NCBI GenBank assembly: GCA_007134165.1
Contig: SLLJ01000044.1
Coordinates: 1 to 7,614 of the forward strand
Source of the DNA: Nitriliruptoraceae bacterium
GTDB taxonomy: Bacteria > Actinomycetota > Nitriliruptoria > Nitriliruptorales > Nitriliruptoraceae
Direction: 5' to 3'
Length of the DNA: 7,614 bases
The notes below the pieces were generated by a model, which saw only the letters and a list, made by a program, of their open reading frames with translations, was not told the DNA's origin and did no database searches. Of the stretch, positions 1 to 4,756 are shown one piece after another (within the stretch, counting starts at the first letter, position 1; each line of letters opens with the position of its first letter). The translations under genes were made by a program, and so were the position numbers.

Positions 1-908
1 AGGTCAGAGGCTTCGAGGTAAGAGGCCTCGAGGTCGAAGTCGCCGAAGTCAGAGGCGGGCGCTGGCGCTGGCGCCGCCTCGTGCTCGGGCTCTGGCGCCG
101 GCGGCGGCGCCGGGGCGGAGTGCCCCTGCTCCACGGTCTCGCGCAGCGAGCGCTCGATCTCCTGCACGAAGATCAGCTGCACCGCACGGGCCCCGAGTGG
201 GCGCAGCGCCTCGAGTGCCTCAGAGATGTCGGCCGCCGAGCCACGACGGGCGAACCCGGCGCCGGCACGGTCCAGGAAGTGGTCAACGAGGTCGCTCGAG
301 GCGCGCCGCAGGTGCTTGCGCATGATGCTGGCCGCACCGGCCGCAGTCTCGAGGTCGACCCCCGCCGCCTCGAGCTGCAGCGAGATGTCCAGCAGCCCCG
401 GGGAGAGCACCAGGTAGGAGGGGGACAAGCCGCGCTGCCGTCGCACGAGCCCACCTTCGACGAGCAGCGCCACGATGCCGACCCGGTGGCCGACCCGCTC
501 GGCGAGCTCCTCCTCGGTGAGCACGACCGGGCGCTCCTCGGACCACGGGGCCCGCAGCTGGTCGCCCATCCCCAGCCAATCGTCGAGCCACAACTCCCCC
601 TTCTCGACCCGCTTGAAGGCATCGCGCATCGCCGACAGGCGCAACCCCCGGTCCTGTAGCTTGGCGATCAGACCGAGCCGCTCGAGGTGGGCTCGGTGGT
701 ACACCGCGATCCGGCCCTGCCGCTGCGGCGGGGGCAGCAGCTTCTCGGACTGGTAGTGACGCACGGTGCGTACCGGCAGACCGGCGGCGGCGGCGAGTTC
801 GTCGATCGTGAAGGTGGCGTCCTCGTCTGACGCCGACCCGTCGTCCGGGCCAGGCGCGTTCGAGTCCGGCGTGTTCAACTCACGCGGCATCGGTTCATGC
901 TTCGACAT
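1..908 (-). CDS. MerR-family transcriptional regulator, C-terminus cut by the window edge
   Basis: This frame is open from ATG at 908 to the left edge: 302 codons with no stop, so the extreme C-terminus is missing. Residues about 33-100 form a MerR winged helix-turn-helix (TIDELAAAAGLPVRTVRHYQ, then a wing ending YHRAHLERLGLI and a second helical pair). Residues about 128-170 look like a second small helix-turn-helix-like segment, and 170-260 is a helical region. After residue 264 comes a Pro/Ala/Glu-rich linker and an acidic tail in which LEAS is repeated. The two-part layout recalls actinobacterial MerR proteins such as Rv1828 (FtsR); that is similarity of architecture only. No cysteine is present, which argues against metal or thiol sensing. 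A strong ribosome-binding site (GGGAGGAGC) lies just before the ATG. The gene has its own promoter with an inverted repeat. The effector and targets are unknown. Confidence 0.88.
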   Translation of the reverse strand, partial: MSKHEPMPRELNTPDSNAPGPDDGSASDEDATFTIDELAAAAGLPVRTVRHYQSEKLLPPPQRQGRIAVYHRAHLERLGLIAKLQDRGLRLSAMRDAFKRVEKGELWLDDWLGMGDQLRAPWSEERPVVLTEEELAERVGHRVGIVALLVEGGLVRRQRGLSPSYLVLSPGLLDISLQLEAAGVDLETAAGAASIMRKHLRRASSDLVDHFLDRAGAGFARRGSAADISEALEALRPLGARAVQLIFVQEIERSLRETVEQGHSAPAPPPAPEPEHEAAPAPAPASDFGDFDLEASYLEASD

Positions 909-927
909 CCCAGCTCCTCCCAAGCAG

Positions 928-961
928 CTCCTACTGTTTCAGTTATCACTGGAACAGTCAA
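928..961 (-). promoter_or_regulatory. Putative promoter and operator of the MerR-family gene
   Basis: Read on the minus strand, TTGACT (961-956) matches a -35 box. A 17-base spacer leads to a weak -10 (AACAGT, 938-933), and the GGAGG ribosome site follows. The whole spacer is inside an inverted repeat at 933-958. The half-sites are ACTGTTTCAGT and ACTGGAACAGT around a short centre, with 11 of 13 base pairs matching by hand. A dyad between the -35 and -10 boxes is the usual placement for a MerR-family operator, so autoregulation is likely. Because the plus-strand open frame starts at 975, the site could also act on a divergent transcript. The promoter boxes are read by eye; the dyad itself is directly visible. 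Confidence 0.6.
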
Positions 962-1276
962 GGGCGAAGGGGTGATGTTGGTGCCCGCGCACGCGGGGGA
1001 GCGGCTGTGCACACCACTCCGGCGCGAGGCAAACGGCACCCCCGCGTCCACCCGACCCGACCCGGATCCCTCAACACAGCGCCTGACGAAGCTCGCGCTG
1101 CCGCCCCCGCCGCCGGACGCTGAGCCCGAACTCGACACCGGCGGGACGTTCGACGCGGCCACCGAGTTCGCCGAGCTCGCCGGCAACGGCTCGTACCTCG
1201 ATGGTGACCGCCGCGTGCCACCCAAGCAACACCGCCCAGGACGGTTCACCTTCCGACGCCTGGCCGGCGAACTGCA

Positions 1277-1303
1277 CGAGCCCTGGTGGTCTGCCAGGGC
1301 TCG
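1277..1303. repeat. Perfect 10-bp inverted repeat (hairpin) at the reading-phase switch
   Basis: CGAGCCCTGG (1277-1286) is followed by the 7-base loop TGGTCTG and then CCAGGGCTCG (1294-1303), an exact reverse complement. No T-run follows on either strand, so a classical intrinsic terminator is unlikely. It lies where the coding signal of the 975-1607 relic changes frame, so it may mark the point of rearrangement or be an RNA structure. The function is unknown. Confidence 0.65.
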
Positions 1304-1587
1304 AAGACGATCAGGTCGACGAGGCCGAGCAGGCCCTCGCGGCGCTCATCGACCTCGTGCGGTACCCGGCCGAGTTCGACGTGTTGGGCTCCGAGGATCC
1401 GGTGCAGGCCGCCGGGTTCGTGGTGTCCGACCCCGTCGAGCAGCGGTGGACCGGCCGGCAGCTCGAGCGGTGGGAGCCCCGGTTTGGCTGGACCCGGGTG
1501 GGTGACGGCCGCGTCGCCGGCAAGGAGCGGTCACTGGACACGCTCGATGCGCTGACGGCTCCGAGCGGCGACGCCGGGACGTCAGGC

Positions 1588-1606
1588 GGCCGCCCAAGCC
1601 GCGGCC
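1588..1606 (-). terminator. Weak hairpin just after the arsM stop codon
   Basis: Immediately after the arsM stop (TGA, 1610-1608 on the minus strand), GGCCGC pairs with GCGGCC across a 7-base loop. The stem is 6 bp and all GC but there is no T-run, so it could help end arsM transcription or stabilise the 3' end without being a strong terminator. Confidence 0.3.
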
Positions 1607-1607
1607 T

Positions 1608-2480
1608 TCAGTCGGCGCGTACCCCACGCACGACCGCGGCGTGCATGCCGGGAGCCACCTCGTGGGTCGCCGCCACCTCGACATCCACGAACCCGACCTC
1701 GGTGAGTGCCGCACGGTACTCGCCGAAGCTCAGCGCCCCAGCGATGCAGCCGACGAACGAACCCCGCTCGGCACGCTGCTCGGGGCTGAGCGTGTCGTCG
1801 GCCACGACGTCGCTGATCGCGAGCCGCCCGCCGGGGCGCACGACCCGGCCCAACTCAGCGAAGACCGCGGGCTTGTCGGACGAGAGGTTGATCACGCAGT
1901 TGGAGAGCACGACGTCCACGGCCGCGTCGGGCAGGGGGATCGCCTCGATCTGACCGTGCAGGAACTCGGTGTTGTCGGCGCCGGCCTCGGCGGCGTTGGC
2001 GCGGGCGAGCGCGAGCATCTCCTGGGTCATGTCGAGGCCGTAGACCCGTCCGGTCGGGCCGACGCGGCGGGCCGAGAGCAGCACGTCGATGCCGGCTCCG
2101 GAGCCGAGGTCGAGCACCACCTCGCCCGGATGCAACTCGGCCACCGCGGTCGGGTTGCCGCACCCCAGCGACGCCGTGACCGCCCCGATCGGGAGCTCGG
2201 CCGCGTCGGTGCCGTACAACTGCGCGCCGAAGCGGTCGCGCTCCTCGGCGGGCAGCACCTCGGCGGGCAGCACCTCGGCGGGCGGCACCTCGGCGGGCGG
2301 CTCCAGCGACCCCGACGACGTCGAGGTGGCGCCGGGCGCGCAGCAACCGACCGCGGCGGTTGCCGCCTCGGCGTAGCGTTGGCGGACCTGCTCGCGCAGT
2401 TCAGCCGCGGAATCGGCGGTCGAGTCGGTGGCCGGGCCCGACACGGGCTCCGGCGTCGGGTCGAGGGTGTGCTCCGGCAT
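1608..2480 (-). CDS. arsM: Arsenite S-adenosylmethionine methyltransferase ArsM
   Basis: This cytosolic enzyme transfers methyl groups from S-adenosylmethionine to As(III), giving methylated and finally volatile arsenicals. The protein is 290 residues. The SAM-binding loop is LDLGSGAG (123-130), with the following acidic position in YGLDMT (147-152). The cysteines expected for arsenic binding in ArsM proteins are present: Cys107 (LGCGNP), Cys195 (SNCVINL) and Cys245 (GCIAGA). An N-terminal Cys46-Cys47 pair follows VRQRYAEAA. I start at ATG 2480 because GGAGG lies 6 bases upstream; an in-frame ATG at 2510 lacks such a site and would reach into the operator region. Residues 61-80 are a repeat-derived Pro/Ala/Glu linker that makes the protein slightly long for bacterial ArsM. 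The gene is divergent from arsR, which presumably represses it. No arsenite efflux pump or arsenate reductase is in the window. Confidence 0.93.
   Translation of the reverse strand: MPEHTLDPTPEPVSGPATDSTADSAAELREQVRQRYAEAATAAVGCCAPGATSTSSGSLEPPAEVPPAEVLPAEVLPAEERDRFGAQLYGTDAAELPIGAVTASLGCGNPTAVAELHPGEVVLDLGSGAGIDVLLSARRVGPTGRVYGLDMTQEMLALARANAAEAGADNTEFLHGQIEAIPLPDAAVDVVLSNCVINLSSDKPAVFAELGRVVRPGGRLAISDVVADDTLSPEQRAERGSFVGCIAGALSFGEYRAALTEVGFVDVEVAATHEVAPGMHAAVVRGVRAD
2244..2303. repeat. Four tandem 15-bp repeats inside arsM
   Basis: The plus-strand unit CTCGGCGGGCAGCAC occurs exactly at 2244-2258 and 2259-2273. It occurs with one change at 2274-2288 (GCGGCAC ending) and with two changes at 2289-2303 (GCGGCTC ending). 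The unit is a multiple of three, so copy-number change keeps the arsM frame. It encodes a five-residue PAEVL/PAEVP-type repeat in the linker between the Cys-Cys pair and the rest of the enzyme. Confidence 0.9.
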
Positions 2481-2501
2481 GGAGGTCCTCCAGGTGGCCG
2501 A

Positions 2502-2575
2502 GCATCGCATCGATGCTCATCGATATGTAAGAGCCTGCCCAAAACATCGATGTAGATCAATGCGTGGTACGCTGA
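2502..2575. promoter_or_regulatory. Shared arsM/arsR control region with putative ArsR operators
   Basis: The 162-bp gap between the divergent starts holds three ATCGAT cores. They are the perfect palindrome GCATCGATGC (2507-2516), CATCGAT directly after it (2518-2524), and the perfect palindrome ACATCGATGT (2544-2553) followed by AGATCAAT. AT-rich short dyads are typical of ArsR/SmtB operators, so these are the best candidates. For arsR, TGGTACGCT at 2565-2573 fits an extended -10 (TG-n-TACGCT), which puts the right-hand palindrome over the -35 position, as expected for repression. I could not place a convincing arsM promoter, although the region reading TTACATATCG on the minus strand is a candidate. 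Confidence 0.6.
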
Positions 2576-2642
2576 GCGCACACCCGAGCGGACACCCGGA
2601 CCCCAGCTGCGGGCCCTTCCCCGACCCCGATCCGGAGCCGTC

Positions 2643-3002
2643 ATGGACGTGCAGACGATCGCCCGCTGCTGCGCCCCGTTGGTCGAGACGGCGCTGAGCG
2701 AAACCCAGGCGCAGCAGCTCGCCGCGGCGTTCAAGGTGCTGGCCGACCCGGTCCGCCTGCGGCTGTTCAGCCTGGTCGCCGCCGCCCCCGACGGCGAGGC
2801 CTGCGCCTGCGACCTGGTGGAGTCGCTGGGCCGCAGCCAACCAACCATCAGCCACCACCTGTCGGTGCTGACCGAAGCCGGGCTGCTGACCCGCGAGCAG
2901 CGGGGGCGCTGGGCCTGGTTCCGTCCGGTGCCCGAACGCTTGGATGTGCTGCGCGAGGCGCTGCGCGCCGGGCCCGCCACCTCGGACGCGGCGGCCCGGT
3001 AG
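2643..3002 (+). CDS. arsR: ArsR-family As(III)-responsive repressor
   Basis: This 119-residue winged helix-turn-helix protein should bind the adjoining control region and leave it when As(III) binds. The core runs from FKVLADPVRLRLFSLV (30-45) through the recognition helix SQPTISHHLSVL (65-76) to the wing LLTREQRGRWAWFRP (81-95). Candidate metalloid ligands are Cys9-Cys10 near the N-terminus and Cys54 and Cys56 in ACACDL. This combination resembles Corynebacterium glutamicum ArsR, where two N-terminal Cys and one Cys near the DNA-binding helix of the other subunit hold arsenic. It also keeps two cysteines at the classical CxC site of ELCVCDL-type ArsR proteins. A GGAG site precedes the ATG. 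The gene is divergent from arsM and convergent with the helicase gene, 23 bases away. Confidence 0.93.
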   Translation: MDVQTIARCCAPLVETALSETQAQQLAAAFKVLADPVRLRLFSLVAAAPDGEACACDLVESLGRSQPTISHHLSVLTEAGLLTREQRGRWAWFRPVPERLDVLREALRAGPATSDAAAR

Positions 3003-3025
3003 AGATCAGGCCGCACCGCGGTCGG

Positions 3026-4756
3026 TCAGGCCACCTCGCCGTCGAGGATGTGGTAGCGGTAGCCCTGCTCGGTCAGGAACCGCTGCCGCTTGGCCGCGAA
3101 GCCCTGGTCGACGGTGTCGCGCGCGACCACCGTGTAGAAGTGCGCGACGCCGCCGTCGGCCTTGGGCCTGAGCAGCCGCCCGAGCCGCTGCGCCTCCTCC
3201 TGCCGGCTGCCGAAGGTCCCCGACAGCTGTACCGCGACGTTGGCCTCGGGCAGGTCGATGGCGAAGTTGGCGACCTTGGACACCACCAGCAGGCGCAGCT
3301 CGCCGTCCCGGAACGCCGCGAAGCGCTCGTCGCGCGTGGTCTGTCCGGTCCGGCCGGTGATCAGCGGCGCCTCGTAGCGCTCGGCGACCTCCTTCAACTG
3401 CTCGAGGTACTGCCCGATGATCAGTACCCGGTCGTCGAGGTGGCGATCGACGAGCCGGTCGAGCACCCGCAGCTTCTGCGGCGAGGTGGCGGCGACCCGG
3501 TAGCGCTGCGGGCCGGGCGCAACCGCGTAGGTCATGCGCTCCTCGTCGTCCAGCGGCACCCGGATCTCGGTGCAGGCCGCCGGCGCGATCCACCCCTGCG
3601 ACTCGAGCTCGCGCCACGGCGCGTCGAAGCGCTTGGGGCCGATGAGGCTGAACACGTCGCCGGCCTTGCCGTCCTCTCGCACCAGCGTGGCGGTCAACCC
3701 CAGCCGGCGGGTGGCCTGGATCCGGGCGGTGGCGCGGAACACCGGCGCGGGCAGCAGGTGCACCTCGTCGTAGAGGACCAGGCCCCAGTCGTGGTCGTCG
3801 AGCAGGGCAAGGTGGGGGTGGCGTGCGATCGGGTCCCCCACTCGATCCGGTCGGGGCTGCGCGTCGGGGTCGACCTCGAGGTCGTCGCCCTCATCACGCG
3901 TCGGTGGGCGCCAGGTCATGACCTGGTAGGTGGCCACCGTCACCGGCCGGATCTGCTTGCGCTCGCCGGAGTACTCGCCGACATCGCGGGGGTCGAGGTC
4001 GGTCTTGTCGAGCAGTTCCCGGATCCACTGCCGGGCGGCGGTGATCGAGGTGGCCAGGATCAGGGTGCGGGTCGCGGTCTGCGCCATCGCGGCCAGACCG
4101 ATCACCGTCTTGCCGGCCCCGCAGGGCAGCACCAGCACCCCGTTGCCGCCGGCGGGCGAACCGTCCGCCCACCAACTGGCCAGCGCGTCGGCCTGGTAGC
4201 TGCGCAGCTGGCAGGTCAGCTGCAGGTCCAGGGCGGCACCGTCGACGTACCCGGCCTCGTCCAGCGGCGGCCAGCCCAGCCGCAGCAGCGCCTGCTTGAG
4301 CACGCCACGGTCGCCCAGACGCACCGCGAAGCGGTTGCCGTCGAGCCGGTCGCCGAGCAGCCCGGCCACCTCCTCGTCGCGGCGGACCTCCTCGAGCAGC
4401 GCCACCTCGGCGCTGGTCAGCGCAAGCCCGCCCGAGTCGAAGTCGCGTACCAGCCGCAGCCGGCCGTAGCGGCCCATCTCGTCGCGGACGTCGACGAGCA
4501 CCGCATCGGGCACCGGGTACTTCGCATAGGTGGTCAGGGTGGCGGCCACCTCGTCGGGGGAGACCTCCGCGGCGGCCGCGTTCCACAGGGACAGCGGGGT
4601 GATGCGGTAGGTGTGGACGTGCTCGGGGGAGGTCTCGAGCTCGGCGAATCGGGCCAGGGCCGCGCGGGCATCCCCGGCCTTGGGGCTGGCGACCTCGAGC
4701 AGGACCGTGCGGTCGGACTGCACGATCAGGGGGTTGTCGTGGTCGATGCCGGCCAT
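3026..4756 (-). CDS. XPB/ERCC3-type DNA repair helicase
   Basis: This is a superfamily 2 ATP-dependent 3'-5' DNA helicase of the bacterial XPB type (576 residues), presumably cytosolic and acting in DNA repair or transcription-linked unwinding. Motifs in order: QLRSYQADAL (183-192), Walker A LPCGAGKT (210-217), the DEVH box (330-333) followed by LLPAPVF, motif III LTAT (354-357), the XPB-specific Arg-Glu-Asp motif (360-362), SKVANFAIDLPEA (493-505), and motif VI QRLGRLLRPK (523-532). The 180 residues before these form the usual N-terminal domain. I start at ATG 4756, which overlaps the preceding stop as TGATG and has GGAGG 6 bases upstream. A GTG one codon earlier is possible but too close to that site. 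An acidic stretch at about 283-310 looks inserted relative to mycobacterial XPB. The pairing with the upstream gene matches Rv0861c/Rv0862c. Confidence 0.94.
   Translation of the reverse strand: MAGIDHDNPLIVQSDRTVLLEVASPKAGDARAALARFAELETSPEHVHTYRITPLSLWNAAAAEVSPDEVAATLTTYAKYPVPDAVLVDVRDEMGRYGRLRLVRDFDSGGLALTSAEVALLEEVRRDEEVAGLLGDRLDGNRFAVRLGDRGVLKQALLRLGWPPLDEAGYVDGAALDLQLTCQLRSYQADALASWWADGSPAGGNGVLVLPCGAGKTVIGLAAMAQTATRTLILATSITAARQWIRELLDKTDLDPRDVGEYSGERKQIRPVTVATYQVMTWRPPTRDEGDDLEVDPDAQPRPDRVGDPIARHPHLALLDDHDWGLVLYDEVHLLPAPVFRATARIQATRRLGLTATLVREDGKAGDVFSLIGPKRFDAPWRELESQGWIAPAACTEIRVPLDDEERMTYAVAPGPQRYRVAATSPQKLRVLDRLVDRHLDDRVLIIGQYLEQLKEVAERYEAPLITGRTGQTTRDERFAAFRDGELRLLVVSKVANFAIDLPEANVAVQLSGTFGSRQEEAQRLGRLLRPKADGGVAHFYTVVARDTVDQGFAAKRQRFLTEQGYRYHILDGEVA

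Larger units (their letters stand above)
975..1607 (+). pseudogene. Probable decayed or frameshifted hypothetical gene
   Basis: An ATG at 975, preceded by GAAGGGG, opens a frame with GC-rich third positions through about 1285 (MLVPAHAGERL..., then a Pro-rich stretch, then FAELAGNGSYLDGDR and FTFRRLAGELHEPWW). After that the frame becomes an unnatural run of Arg and Gly and stops at 1505. From about 1300 the neighbouring frame instead reads as plausible protein: EQALAALIDLVRYPAEF, FVVSDPVEQRW, LERWEPRFGWTRV, up to LDTLDAL near 1550. That frame has no stop before it enters the antisense of arsM. The simplest reading is one gene broken by a one-base shift and shortened at its 3' end. It could also be two unrelated fragments. 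I do not recognise the family. Nothing else gene-like is visible in 961-1607. Confidence 0.35.

Noticed and set aside
1..908. The MerR regulator as the sensor of the arsenic genes
   Set aside because: It has no cysteines, lies away from the ars control region, and a cognate ArsR is present.
875..1249. A minus-strand open frame of 124 codons
   Set aside because: Its product is Ser/Gly/Arg-rich without coding-like codon use, and it crosses the MerR promoter and start.
2244..2303. A CRISPR-like repeat array
   Set aside because: The 15-bp units are directly adjacent with no spacers and lie in frame inside arsM.
2481..2510. A longer ArsM starting at ATG 2510
   Set aside because: That start lies within the ATCGAT palindrome and has no ribosome site; ATG 2480 has GGAGG at 6 bases.
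1641..2555. A 304-codon open frame on the plus strand opposite arsM
   Set aside because: Its residues are low-complexity Gly/Arg/His and it shadows arsM, which has full catalytic motifs.
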